Source: Takakia lepidozioides
Taxonomy: Eukaryota > Streptophyta > Takakiopsida > Takakiales > Takakiaceae
Reading direction: 5' to 3'
Assembly (NCBI GenBank): GCA_030704615.1
Contig: CM060732.1
Span: forward strand, 74,939,053-75,003,052
Length of the DNA: 64,000 nucleotides
This document shows, piece by piece, positions 13,441 through 24,260 of the stretch. The position numbers and the translations under genes are program-made. The notes below the pieces were generated by a model, which was not told the origin of the DNA, did not search any database, and was given only the letters and a program-made list of their open reading frames with translations. Each line of letters starts with the position of its first letter. Position 1 is the first letter of the stretch.

Positions 13441-14085
13441 ATGAAAGTGGATTCTTTGATTTTTTTTTTTTCCTGCCGGAGGATTCAATGTTTTCCGAAG
13501 AGGATGAAACAAAACATTAAAAGAACAAAGTTCAATCTGACTCAGAGTCGGTACAATGTATCCCCGCGTCCTCTGCATCTAAGTCTAAGTATTTAAGAAC
13601 TCCATATCTATGTTGGCTACACCTACGGCCGGGCAATAAAAAGTCAGGGGATAGAGACTCGGCCGCATGAAGTGCCATTGCTTCGGCATACACAGGAAGC
13701 AGAAAATTGGAAAGGGGGCTGTCGAAAACAGTCTCGCCACAAATGGGGGTATCTCCTGAAGATCCATCGCTGCCTTTCCTTCAAGTCACAGCTCGAAAAA
13801 AGTTATTACTATAAATTTCATGTCCGAGAAATTGAATATGGCTCCCAAAGTGGGTTTAGGACTTACTCACATGAAAAGTCGTTGTCGACCTGCTTATCCT
13901 CGGGATCGTCATCATTTCGGATTTGAATCCTCTCAGTCTGTGTGCCTGAAGTGGAGCCAGACAAAAGGGGGAGGAGCACTGTCTTGTAAAGGTCAGAATC
14001 ACCCTCCATGCCAAAAAACTTCTTCCGCCTGCCTTGCATGCATGATAAGTTGCTCCTGCACCAGACATGAGGACATGAACAGGTT

Positions 14086-14117
14086 GGGGGGTGGGGGGGG
14101 GGGGGGGGGGGGGGGGG
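14086..14117 (+). repeat. Poly-G tract (G6 T G25)
   Basis: A run of 25 consecutive G residues follows a run of six, separated by one T. It lies in a probable intron of the methyltransferase-like gene. It could fold as a G-quadruplex, or its length could reflect sequencing slippage. Confidence 0.8.
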
Positions 14118-15342
14118 ATTTAAGAAGATGAAACTGGTAAAAAAAAATCAATTCGGAAGGGAGAGAACGAACCTGTGGATACAGAAAGATCGACCACCCG
14201 TGCAGAATGCTGGCTGCATGACTCCAGCAGTGTCTGCATGAACACTTGGGTTTTTTCCTTTGCACCTCTCCAGGGAGTGCCATCTGGTCTCTTGAGAGTC
14301 TGACTGGACTGCATGAAGTTGTACAAAATGTCATCGACATGCGGCTCATACGGGGGGGTTGACGAAACAACCCTGGTCAGAAATATCAAAGCTGCGGATG
14401 GAGGATGGTGTCTTTGAGGTGCGAATCCTCCGCAGGTAGATCGCCTCGAACATCCTCGTCTGCCAAAGACTGCAGGTTAGGGTGCTAAACACAAACTATA
14501 GTGGAAGTTTGTACATTGCATATCCAAAACACAGGCATACAACAATCTGTTTTCTCACGAATCTGTGATGATCGGTGTCGATCATTACAAATTCTTCTAG
14601 AGTGGAGCTGCAGAGAACATTGAAACACAGCATGAAAGCACAAGCAGAAGGGAGACGGCATACCAGCTGACCATGACAACCCCCTTTCACAAGGTAGAGG
14701 CTGTTCACACAATTCCATGTGCAAAAAACTTCAAACCCAGAGGACTTCAGGTATGATGCCAATGCCCAACGACTATCTTTGTCACATGACTGAAAAAAGC
14801 AGAAGTGTCCCTGTATCAGAGAGGAAATTATTGCAGAACCCGAACACCCAACTCCAATAGTTGTCATCGAATTTGTTCCAGCTTGGCGTCTTGCCCTTCG
14901 GAAGAACTTTTGGCACAACCTGGCCGTCCGGGATGTCGAGAATGACCATGTCAGCCGCAAATGTTTTCTGCACACCGCACACGAAGGTGGGACCAGTGCT
15001 CACCTGCAACAGACATGTTCAATTTTAGAACGAAGACAAGACTGTTTTCAAATAAACAAACTTTAATACTGCAAATGACACTTACAGATGCAAAGAAAGA
15101 AAATCAAATTCTCACCAGATTAAGGAATGATATCATGTTGTCCAAGGTAGGCGAAGGACCCCAATGTATCCTCTCTTTTGACTCTGCATCATCGCCAACC
15201 AATCCTCATTGACAATCTTAATCTCTCATGCCGAATCAGCACGGGAAGGGTGTGGCCTGGCATTGAACACGCACTGAATTGTGCGGGTATACCTTCCAGC
15301 AGTGAAGTCCTTCTCACTCTCCTTTTCCTTCTCCCTCTCCTT

Positions 15343-15410
15343 TTATTTCTCCTTCCCCTTGTCCTTTTCCTTTTCCTTGTCCTTGGACTTGTCTTTGTCC
15401 TTTGACTTTG
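15343..15410 (-). repeat. Lys/Asp/Glu codon repeat (coding microsatellite)
   Basis: On the plus strand the tract is a (tcctt)n and (tccttgtc)n-like pyrimidine run. On the minus strand it reads as a K-D-K-E/K-S-K-D-K repeat at the end of a coding block of the methyltransferase-like gene. It is a disordered, charged, low-complexity segment. Confidence 0.6.
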
Positions 15411-15902
15411 CTGGTGACATGACTATGACATCAGGAGCCTTGTCTTTTGGTTTGCGCCCCGCCTTCTTGCCCTTCTGCGTCGTTTCCTGAGCATCAAGCT
15501 CCTTGGCAGCCAATGTTGCTATGTTTTTTTGGTACTCCTCGTCATCCAGAGGCGCCAGCATCTCAGCATTATTGTTCAAATATTTCATGTGCTGCTCTTG
15601 AAAGGTCGTGTGCTCAGGTGGGCAGTCCAGGTACCAACCACAGTCTCTGAAGTGAGAAGGACTCCAGTCCTTTTATCCCTGCAGTGTACATGGTTGGATC
15701 GTTTGCAGGGTCCGACCACATGTCAAGATAGTCTGGAATACCGCTGAGGTGATTTCCATCCATAAGCACATATTTCGTGTACCTATGAAACACGAGACAA
15801 AACCCAACCCACCAAAGCGTGAAGTCAGTAAGATGCCAGTAGCACAGAATGAAAAAAACGAGGAAGGAAATGGAGCTCGGAACAGCTCTAAGGAGCTCTC
15901 AG

Positions 15903-16740
15903 GAGCTCACAACAGCTCTGGATGTAAATGTCGTCAACGACATTCACAAAATTTCATTCAAGGACACTGCAAACACACCCGGTTCCTAATCTAGGTGAAT
16001 GCAATCTCTAGCTTTGGAAGGACACAGACATAGAAGTGAATGTCGGCAAAGACATTCACTTTGGATCTGTGATTACAGTGCTAACAAAGCCTAACGTTCT
16101 CTCACAAGAGGCAACAACATTGCAAGGAAAGTGAATGTCGGCAACGACATTCAGAAAACTCTAGTGACGAACCCTCACTAAAAAGTTAATGGAACATACT
16201 AAACGTACAATAAATCTTAGGAGCTCACAACAGCTCTGGATGTGAATGTCGTAAATGACATTCACAAAATTCCATTCAAGGACACTGCAAACACACCCTA
16301 AGTTCCTAATGCAGGTGAATGCAATCTCTAGCTTTGGAAGGACACAAACATATAAGTGAATGTCGGCACCGACATTCACTTTGGATCTGTGATTACACTG
16401 CTAACAAAGCCTAACGATTTCTCACAAGAGGCAACAACATTGCAAGGAAAGTGAATGTCGGCAACGACATTCAGAAAACTCGAGTGAGGAACTCTCACTA
16501 AAAAATCAATGGAACATACAAAACGTACAATAAATCTCTGAAGCTCACAACAGCTCTGGATGTGAATGTTGTCAACGACATTCACAAAATTCCATTCAAG
16601 GACACTGCAATCACACCCTAAGTTCCTAATCCAGGTGAATACAATCTCTAGCTTTGGAAGGACACAGACATAGAAGTGAATGTCGGCACCGACATTCATT
16701 TTGGATCTGTGATTACACAGCTAACAAAGCCTAACGATTT
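15903..16740. repeat. Tandem satellite, about 320-bp unit, with eight spaced palindromes
   Basis: Units begin 'gctcacaacagctctggatg' at about 15905, 16223 and 16543; the third is partial. Each unit carries hyphenated palindromes of the form GTGAATGTCGG-CA-CCGACATTCAC. Eight occur, at about 15925, 16036, 16131, 16242, 16356, 16451, 16562 and 16675, spaced 95-114 bp apart. The palindrome cores are at least as well kept as the sequence between them. No coding function is seen. Confidence 0.85.
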
Positions 16741-17460
16741 CTCACAAGATGCAACAGTTTCCAGTAGGACATTGCACCTGTACACAACTCGCATCATGAC
16801 TCACTTTCCCTCAACCTGACTGTCAAAATCGTTGGACCGTAAAATGTTACCATCCTTGGAGAACTCTCGGGAAAAATAGTATCTCCAGGTGAGAGCTCTC
16901 CACTTCTTTATGTATGCCTCCAATGTCATTTGAGGCGGGGAAACAATAGAAATGTTCAAGTCCTTCAAAGTGTGCACAATGATTGCGCGCTTCTCCAGCT
17001 GCAAATGGTACATTTGTCAGTTTTGCAAATAAGGTACTTATCACATTCATGAAGTCAACAAAGATGGAATTTCTTTGAATACACACCTGACTCCAAAATG
17101 TAGCTTTGTGAAGCCAGTTGTCAAACACAATGTCACTGATTCCTTCCACCTTTGTGTCAGACAGTATAGTGCTCTTTGGGAACTGATTCAAGTCTTTCAC
17201 TGTCTGATCTGAGTTCCAAATCTCCAGCCATCTTATTTTGGTTTGGGGGTCGACCATGGAGATGGCTTGCCGGTGCAATTTCTCCTGCTGCATCTCCGGG
17301 TGCACATGCTTGTCATAATGAGATTTGATCTGCAGAAGGAACTCATCTCCAAGGCCAGGATCTACTATTCTATGCTGCTTTGAGAAGGCGGACATCAGTT
17401 TGGTTCTGCGGATTTCATACTCCTTCTTTATTGCTGCTTCCACACCCTTTGATGTCCTAA

Positions 17461-17820
17461 CACTACAATACAAGCTGGGTTTTTCGACTCTGTATTTGAC
17501 TCATTTTTGAGTCGTTTGCGACATTTTTACTCCCAGCCTCCATAGTCGAACATGCGTGACAAAGGTCAAGTCGTTTCAGTCAAGCAGTCGAATCCAGATG
17601 TCAGGTTCTGACAGTGAAATGTGACAGTAAAACCTAGGGGGCGACGTGTAGTAAAGTGATTGTACCACAGTATGACGTGGATGAGACGTGGCTATGATAT
17701 GGCTATGACGTGTAGTAAAGTGGTTTACCTGCATTATGACATGGATGCATGACGCTAACATAGTTCTACTGCAGTATGACGTGGATGCATGACGTGTACC
17801 TAGTATATATATACATAAAC
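17461..17820 (+). mobile_element. Possible CACTA (En/Spm-like) transposon terminus
   Basis: 'CACTACAA' starts at 17461 directly after 'taa', as expected for a CACTA terminus with a 3-bp target duplication. Inside it, short subterminal repeats ('atgacgtgga(t/g)', 'gacgtgtagtaaagtg') recur between 17640 and 17800, another CACTA habit. No matching TTGTAGTG end or transposase was found, so only one end is claimed. If real, it truncates the methyltransferase-like gene on its 5' side. Confidence 0.3.
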
Positions 17821-18230
17821 AAAAAATATATATATGAATTGGGGAGGCTTTTTGTTTAATATTTGGTTTTATTGTTTTTGTTTATAACTGTTACTTTGTT
17901 TTTATTTATTTATTTTCATTTACTTTTCATTTTATATCTAAATAAATATGAATTAGTGGGTTTTTCATTTAAATTTATTGATTCGCTGCACTGCATTGAA
18001 AATATATTACAAATACAGCAAAACATAGAATACAAATACGTGGCAGGAACCAAAAGCATTTGGATGGCTGAAAACTGGTTTATATCAAGAGTGTTTTTAA
18101 AACAAGTTTTGGCCACATTCTACAGATGACCAATATGAGGGCCATGTTGCCATATCCATAGAGCACTGCCCAAGTGAAGTCATTGAGGAAGGAAAATCTG
18201 ATGTGCAGCTAGGTAAAGCACTATCGTGGA
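17821..18230. other. AT-rich intergenic stretch
   Basis: A strongly AT-rich, T-run-rich stretch with no recognisable coding or repeat structure. Confidence 0.4.
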
Positions 18231-18239
18231 CATGTCAAG

Positions 18240-19320
18240 AGAACAAAAGAAATCATTTCGAGAATGAATTCAGGAACTTGTAGTTCTTGAGAATAGTGGT
18301 GCCAGCTACCATGTCACCCAAAGTGACATCCACTTGATCCAAGGTTGCCTTCACATACATATTTACCAAGGCAGTGTTTAGAGTGACATCTAGTGATACA
18401 ATTCCAGCTTTGACGATGTCACCATGGACCTTTGTGCCTTTTCTAGGGCTGCCAGGCTCACATTTGCCACAGATGTACACCAAGGGAATGTTCAGAATGA
18501 CATCTGGTACAATTCCAGCTTTGATAATGTCACCATGAACCTCTTTGCCCCTTCCCAGGGCTGCTAGGCTCGCATATGCATATTACAAACACAAATGAAT
18601 ATGACCTGGTCTGGCTTCATCCCTTCCTACATCATTTGCTCTTATGTTTCCAAAGCCTTAATCCCATACCCATGCTGCACATACCTTGCAATCATGGCAC
18701 TCCAAAACACCACATCTCGTTCAGCCATATTGTCGAACTCTCCCTTCGCATCAGGCTTGCAGCACCCACATTTGGCATACATGTTCACCATGGCAGTTTT
18801 CAGAATGACATCTGGTACAATCCAGCTTTGATGATGTCACCATGGACCTCTTTCCCCTTTTCCAGAGTTCCCAGGCTTGCACACGCTTTGCAAATACAAA
18901 CAAACGTGATGTGGTTGGGTTTCACCCTTCGCGCAGCAGTTGCTCATAGGTCTCCAAAGCATTCCTGCCACACCTATCCTTGGTAAATCCTACCAACATT
19001 ATATTCCACGTGATCAAAGATCGTTGAGGCACTCTGTGGAAAACTTGGTGAGCATCCATGACTCCCACACTTAACATACATGTTGGCAAGGGTGTTGAGT
19101 AGAAAAACATTTGGCACGAATCCACTTTGGATAATGTGAGTGTGCACCTGTTTCCAGCTTCCAGACCTTTCATCTTGATGCACTTAAGCAAGAGACAGAC
19201 ATACGTATCTGAATCTGCTGAAATGCCTCGTTGGTTTAAAGTCTGTAGAGCCTCTGTCAGTCTGCCTGCCTCACAAAGCATCTTCACATGCTTAGCATCC
19301 TTGCCTTGCTGCTAGCACCT
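18240..19320 (-). pseudogene. PLS-class PPR relic
   Basis: Minus-strand pieces 'LCEAGRLTEALQTLNQRGI', 'DTYVCLLLKCIKMKGLEAGN', 'SLITWNIMLVGFTKDRCGRN' and further downstream PPR blocks are homologous to the PPR gene at 22.35-23.95 kb. They lie in different frames with repeated short deletions and no continuous reading frame. The 18.29-18.58 kb part holds short tandemly repeated PPR fragments ('acatctggtacaattccagc'). Confidence 0.8.
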
Positions 19321-19394
19321 GACAATGACAGCCTAGATTTGTTCTAGGAAACACCCAACACAACTTATCACATTAGTTCCCTATGGTGTCTCTG

Positions 19395-19490
19395 TAATCC
19401 AACAGGCATTCACCTTTTTGCCTCGATTGTCCCACCATTGACTGAGGTCAGAAAAGTATTCATTCCACAGCTTCTCCTCGTCTCAGCTGT
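19395..19490 (-). pseudogene. PDF-motif half (OSB-type), upstream of the PPR relic
   Basis: The minus strand encodes 'EKLWNEYFSDLSQWWDNRGK', matching the first half of the PDF motif of plant organellar single-stranded DNA-binding (OSB) proteins (W..+..NP..WWDNR..K.N). It sits just upstream of the PPR relic on the same strand. The same module occurs near 24.2 kb before the longer PPR gene. Confidence 0.65.
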
Positions 19491-19679
19491 TACCTGATAC
19501 TTTCTTGTTGTCACATTGGCAGTACCATGTCAAAGTCGCTCCAAACTATCAAAGGCTCACTCAACCAGCTAACTTGCAGAATTCAACCTGAAAATTTAGG
19601 GCCGATTCTGATAAGAGGGAAAACAGGGTGAAATGTGTTGAAGAAGGTGCCTTCATTAGCAGTGCTTGAGTATATCATT

Positions 19680-20060
19680 GTGCCGCTGCTGCTGCGGCTT
19701 CCAGTTGACCATTTATCCATGCAGGTTTCTTGTAGCTATTGATCCATCTGGTACATTTCCAGCTTTGGTGATGCAACCATGCACCTCTTTGCCCTTTTCT
19801 AGGGCTGCCAGGCTTGCACATGCACTGCACGTACACAAACATGATGTGGTCAAGCTTCACCCCTTCCCCCATCATTTGTTTTCAGGTCTCCAAAGCCCCA
19901 TCCGACGCCCCTGCTCTGCACACCCTGTAAGCAATGCGTTCTACGACACCACATCTCATTCAGCCATAGCGTTGAACACTGCCTTGGCATCCTCGATGCA
20001 CCCACATTTGGCCACCAGGGCAGGGGCAGTGTTCAGAATGACATCTGGTAATCTGACCGA
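19680..20060 (-). pseudogene. Second PPR/PDF relic
   Basis: The minus strand has decayed PPR sequence at about 20060-19750 (a 'GKEVH'-like block and the region opposite it). It is followed by 'KKPAWINGQLEAAAA' at about 19735-19680, equivalent to the PDF-to-PPR linker 'KKSAWVDGQLEAAAS' of the 23.9-kb gene. Several frame changes make it non-functional. Confidence 0.6.
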
Positions 20061-20289
20061 CCATCAACCCAAAATGACGTCTTAAGTGTGCTGTTTGTGT
20101 CTGTAGTCAGGTAATGTCAGATTTGTCCATGAGAACCACCACAAAGCAGCTGAGCGTGATTGAAACACGGCCTGCTAAGACCAAGCTGACTCTCCCAAGT
20201 ACCTTGTAAACATCAGGAAGAATACCAAATCATGGTACTAACAGGAGCCAAAAGCCCACATTTGCAGGATGGACAAATTTCTTCACATC

Positions 20290-20390
20290 CTACATTAAGA
20301 AAAAGCCACACCTTGCGATTGCGATTGTTCCACCATCGTGAAGGATCTGTAAAAAACTCATGCCAGCTCTGCTCCGTGCTGCAAATTCAG
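20290..20390 (-). pseudogene. PDF-motif half (OSB-type), isolated
   Basis: The minus strand encodes 'SWHEFFTDPSRWWNNRNRKV', the tryptophan-pair first half of an OSB PDF motif. Together with the pieces at 19.7 and 19.4 kb it suggests an ancestral gene with two PDF motifs before the PPR array. Confidence 0.55.
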
Positions 20391-21160
20391 GGAACAAAAA
20401 CAGTCAGAGAAGCAGGTCACATTTTATTTGGAGACACAGATATTTGAAGTCGAAGGTCAATAACATATGGAGGAGTTAACTAGATGTGGTTAAAGATTTC
20501 CAGAATGATTTCCCAATGATTTCAAGACCACACTGTTCGTTCATAGTTCATACATAATGTTTTAGGGAGAGACACCAAAAGAGAAAACTCCATTCCAGGG
20601 TTAGCCAAGGTACAATAAGCTTGAAAGCCAAACACTGACTTCATGTGCATGTGACTTTGCTAAGAAACATTTGGTAACACATGAAAAGTTTTCCAGCCAC
20701 CAGTATAACCAAAGAGAATGACCCCATCAGTGTGACTCACCAAAATTGACTACTCTGATATGTGAAATCTACACTTTCACAACATATTTTCGCAAGGGGA
20801 AATACGCCTCTTTCTTCTTCTGTTTCTCTGTTTTCAAAGAAGGCTGCAACCATCTCAACCCATTCTTCGTTATGACGTGAAATAAGATATATTAAATGCT
20901 CAGCAGGGCCTTTGGAAAACAACTGCCATCACATAGAAAACTACTGCTGCAAAACAATGAAGCATTAACTGAAAAGTGCTGAAGGAAGAGAGATCCAGCC
21001 ATGGATGAGTTACCAGGACTAAGAGCCCATTTCTCCCAAAGGGGTACTACTCATGGCTGCTAATATAGTTACAATTCCAAGGACACAATACCTACATCTG
21101 CAGACTCAAGATGGGGCATGCATCATTACAGGGGGCACGTGAAGTAAAAAACCCTAACTG
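20391..21160. other. Intergenic, one unrecognised minus-strand frame
   Basis: A 61-codon minus-strand frame (20922-20737; contains 'HNEEWVEMVAAFFENR') has coding-like composition but matches no family I know. It could be a stray exon. Nothing else was seen in this stretch. Confidence 0.25.
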
Positions 21161-21164
21161 GCCA

Positions 21165-21325
21165 TACATTTTGGATAGCTTATTTGGTGCGCCACCCGTC
21201 ACCTTCGCCACTCTCAGAAGAGCAAGCTCTGCCTTTAGCTCCTTCAACTGTGCCCACAACGATAGTCCCCCGTGCATAGCATCAGGTGTCCGTTTCATTC
21301 CAAAAGACATCGTCACTACCAAAAG
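21165..21325 (-). pseudogene. RPL35: Orphan exon of ribosomal protein L35 (uL29)
   Basis: The minus-strand segment '[20 protein letters not shown]' continuing 'PNKLSK' is the near-invariant centre of cytosolic 60S ribosomal protein uL29/RPL35. The residues before it ('[15 protein letters not shown]') no longer match the family start, and the following exon ('KVVR' onward) is absent. The piece ends at the family's usual exon border after 'NKLSK'. It looks like a duplicated or captured exon, not a working gene. Confidence 0.75.
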
Positions 21326-21479
21326 TTTTAGCCTGACCTGATTGATGAGGGCAAAACTGGCTGAAAATAGGTCAAAGAAGAAGGTGCCCTCACCACATTG
21401 TCCTCGTCCTTGTGTCATGACCCATTGAGGATTTGACTGACCATGAACCCAAACGGACCTCTTGTGTGTGCTGCTTGTG

Positions 21480-21785
21480 TCTGTAGTCCGGTAATGTCGG
21501 ATTGGTCCATGAGAACCACCACGGTGCAGCTGAGCGAACAGAGATTGAAACATGACCTGCTAAGAAATCCGCTCCTCGACAACCACCACGGTGCAGCTGA
21601 GCGAGCAGAGATTGAAGCACGACCTGCTAAGACCAACCTGGCGGGGAGCGGATTGGTCCATGAGAACCACCACGGTTCAGCTGAACGAGCAGAGATTGAA
21701 ACATGACCTGCTAAGAAATCCGCTCCTCGAGAACCACCACGGTGCAGCTGAGCGAGCAGAGATTGAAGCACGACCTGCTAAGACC
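21480..21785 (+). repeat. Minisatellite, roughly 70-bp unit, about four copies
   Basis: Units share 'gagaaccaccacggtgcagc', 'tgagcgagcagagattgaa' and 'cacgacctgctaaga', with alternating 'aatccgctcctcga' or 'ccaacctggcgggg' joints. Diverged single copies occur near 20120-20190 and 24690-24750. Open frames on both strands here are artefacts. Confidence 0.75.
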
Positions 21786-21829
21786 AACACGAGGACATAG
21801 TGCGCGCAACAGCGATAGGGCTTAGTGGG

Positions 21830-22170
21830 GCTTAGTGCATGAGGGGAAAAAAACACTACGAGAAGAGTTTGAAACCGCGATGCCACGGCGGCCAGGGAGA
21901 ACCCTTACCAGTAAGCTACATACACCCATTTGACATTTCTCCCTAAAAGTATGTATATATACTTTTGTAAATTTTTCAGCCTGATAGTTTGTATGTGGGG
22001 TACTAAATTAACCCCCTTTTGTTCACGCACATGATAGGTACATCTCTTGATGGATGAATGTATTCAGAGATAGCTGGATTTTGGGTTTTCCATCGAACCA
22101 TGCGTTCATACATTCATCCAATAGTTGCTTTATCATTCATTCATACGTTCATCCAGTGCGCATCATTGCA
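21830..22170. other. Intergenic, nothing recognised
   Basis: Between the minisatellite and the remnant 3' end of the PPR gene no coding sequence or repeat was identified. Confidence 0.35.
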
Positions 22171-22179
22171 CTTCCCTGA

Positions 22180-22370
22180 ACCCCTGCCTTTGTTTCTCGA
22201 GTCACTCCAGCTGAACTCCGCCTCCTTCATCTGCCCAGACAATCTCCTCGGCTCAGGATGGATTCCTCATTTTGTGGATGCAATTTCTCATCTTCCACGA
22301 ACGTGTGCACCCTTTAGCCTACCTCTATGCAGCAGTGACCTGGCTGCTCTCTGACACCTCTGATTTTCAT
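22180..22370 (-). pseudogene. Out-of-frame E/E+ remnant after the PPR gene
   Basis: Directly downstream of the PPR stop, in other frames, the minus strand reads 'MMKIRGVREQPGHCCIEV', then 'VHTFVEDEKLHPQNEES' and 'SGQMKEAEF'. This is the usual E+ extension that leads to a DYW deaminase. No H-x-E or C-x-x-C-H block follows. It shows the gene once encoded a longer, editing-type protein. Confidence 0.65.
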
Positions 22371-23945
22371 CATTTTCTCACCTTTGCAATGTTGTCCCAC
22401 TTGCCAGCTGCAGCATAGATGTTTGATAGCAACACATAAGTTGTAGCATCCTGTCCATCCCACTTGAAAATAAACTTTGCTGCACGTTCAGCCACTTCAA
22501 CATTGCCATGAATTCTGCAGGCACCAAGCAAGACTTTCCACACCACAGCATCCCGTTGGACTGGCATTTCGTCTATCAAGTCCTCTGCCTCACCCAATCG
22601 CCCCACACGGCCAAGAAGGTCCACCATGCAACCAAAGTGCTCCACTGTTGGAGTGAGGCCATGGTCTTGCCTCAGGGAAACAAAGTAGTGCTTGCCTTCA
22701 TCCACTAGGCCCCCATGACTACATGCTTGAAGAACGCCTGTAAAGGTGATACTGTTCGGCTTCAAACCTTCCTTTTGCATTCGTTCAAATAATTGCAGGG
22801 CCTCCCTTTGGCAACCATGCTGGGCATATCCTGCGATCATTGCACTCCATGACACCAGATTTTGTTCAACCATATTGTCAAAGACTCCCTTTGCATCCTC
22901 AATGCTCCCACATTTCGCATACATGTCCACAAGGGAATTGTTGAGAATCATATTTGGTACAATTCCAGCGTTCATGATGTCAGCATGGACCTCTTTGCCC
23001 TTTTCAAGGGCTGCCAGGCTGGCACACGCATTGCAAGCGCAAACAAAACTGACCTGATCAGGTTTCAACCCTTCCTGCATCATTTGCTCATAGGTCTCCA
23101 AAGCCTCCCTCTCACACCCATGCTGGGCATATCCTGCGATCATCGCACTCCAAGACACCACATCTCGTTTAGCCATACTGCTGAACACTCCCTTTGCATC
23201 TTCAATGCTCCCACACTTAGCATACATGTCCACTAAGGCAGTGTCCAGAATAACATCTGGTACAATCCCGGCTTTCATAATGTCAGCATGGACCTCTTTG
23301 CCCTTTTCCAGGGTTGCCAGGCTGGCACATGCTTTGAGAACACAAACAAAAGTGACCTGGTTGGGCATCACTCCCTCCTGCATCATTTGCTCATAGAACT
23401 TAAAGGCATTCCTGAAACACCTATTCTTGGTATATCCTGCCATCATTACAGTCCATGAAACTGTATTTCGTTCAGGCATTTTGTCAAACACATGGTGTGC
23501 ATCCATGATGCTCCCACACTTGACATACATGTTGACAAGGGTGTTGTATAGAAACAGGCTTGGCTTAAATCCACTTTTGATTATGTGGGCATGAACCTGC
23601 TTTCCAGCTGCTAGGCCTTTCATCTTGATGCACTTATGCAAGAGACAAACATAAGTATCAGAGTCTACAGATATGCCTCCTTGGTTCAAAATGTGGAGAG
23701 CCTCTTTCAGCTGTCCTTCCTCACAGAGTATCCTCACATGCCCACAAGTGCCAGAAGAGATCTTGTTAACTCCCTCACAAGGTCCTTTTTCAGAAGCAGT
23801 GGTCATGGTGGAGGTGCCTGCTTCTATCAACTGTGACGCTGCAGCTTCTAATTGACCATCCACCCATGCGGATTTCTTGTCACTACCAATCTCAATGGTA
23901 TTCTTGTGCTTGAAATCTGGACCTCTCAGATGGATCTACACCCAC
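22352..23945 (-). CDS. PLS-class PPR protein with N-terminal PDF-motif half, DYW domain lost
   Basis: An organelle RNA-binding PPR protein of the PLS type. The open frame runs from about 23930, where it encodes 'PDFKHKNTIEIG' then 'AWVDGQLEAAAS'. This is the second half of an OSB-type PDF motif, probably spliced to the first half at 24255-24150. A linker ('SSGTCGHVRILCEEGQLKEA') leads into PPR repeats of about 35 residues ('VSWSAMIAGYAQHG', 'DMYAKCGSIEDAK'), then an E motif ('HFGCMVDLLGR', 'YVLLSNIYAAAGKWD'). The frame stops at 'KVRK'. A one-base loss in an A-run shifts out the normal 'MMKIRGV' continuation, which is visible in the next frame up to about 22200. So E+/DYW is gone and only RNA binding remains plausible. 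It may be expressed or decaying. Confidence 0.7.
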
Positions 23946-24144
23946 ACTCCATCACTATATCCTTCAGATATCCCCATGAGAATAATAATGCATAAATCCT
24001 ACCCTTTGCTGCTGGTAGCTGACAGTGACAACATAGAAATTGTCAAGCAAATACCCCAACCCTACTTACCACACCCTATGCAGAATTGATGTAAAAATGT
24101 CTTGTAGAGAGGGGGAGGATAAGAAAGTTTTTGAATGCATCTTG

Positions 24145-24260
24145 TTGACTCCTTCTGTTTCTGCTCTGACATAACAGGCATTCACCTTTCTGCCTGCATT
24201 GTCCCACCATTGACAGGGGTTTGAAAAATATTTCTTCCAAAGCTTCTCCTCATCTATGTT
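24145..24260 (-). CDS. PDF-motif first-half exon, likely 5' exon of the 23.9-kb PPR gene
   Basis: The minus strand encodes 'EEKLWKKYFSNPCQWWDNAG' followed by 'RKVNA', the N-terminal half of the PDF motif of OSB organellar ssDNA-binding proteins. The other half ('PDFKHKNT...WVDGQL') starts about 210 bases further on the same strand, in the PPR frame, with possible GT donors after 'GRK' or 'VNACY'. I infer an intron between them. Which protein start is used upstream is unknown. Confidence 0.6.

Larger units (their letters stand above)
13860..17473 (-). pseudogene. Multi-exon gene resembling a beta-class N4/N6 DNA methyltransferase, broken
   Basis: Minus-strand coding blocks run in order: 17473-17090 ('NWLHKATFWSQ' at the end), 17000-16801 ('KKWRALTWRYYFSREF'), about 15770-15590 ('LMDGNHLSGIPDYLDMW', 'CGWYLDCPPEHTTFQEQ'), 15588-15343 with a Lys/Asp/Glu-rich tail, 15009-14790 ('ADMVILDIPDG', 'NKFDDNYWSWVFGFCNNF'), 14389-14160 ('VDDILYNFMQSS', 'VVDLSVSTG') and 14068-13980 ('HACKAGGRSFLA'). 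'DIPDG' sits where a DPPY motif IV would be. 'VVDLSVSTG' plus a following 'RSFLA' resembles the V-D-x-F-x-G-S-G motif I and the segment after it. The methyltransferase assignment is inference. A frame slip near 15.65 kb and a satellite between exons suggest a dead or degenerate copy. Confidence 0.4.

Noticed and set aside
15903-16740. CRISPR array, suggested by regularly spaced palindromic repeats
   Set aside because: The intervals between palindromes are themselves repeated from unit to unit and the DNA is plant nuclear. It is a satellite.
21390-21886. Several overlapping frames of 70-120 residues on both strands
   Set aside because: They repeat the roughly 70-bp minisatellite unit in translation and have no family match.
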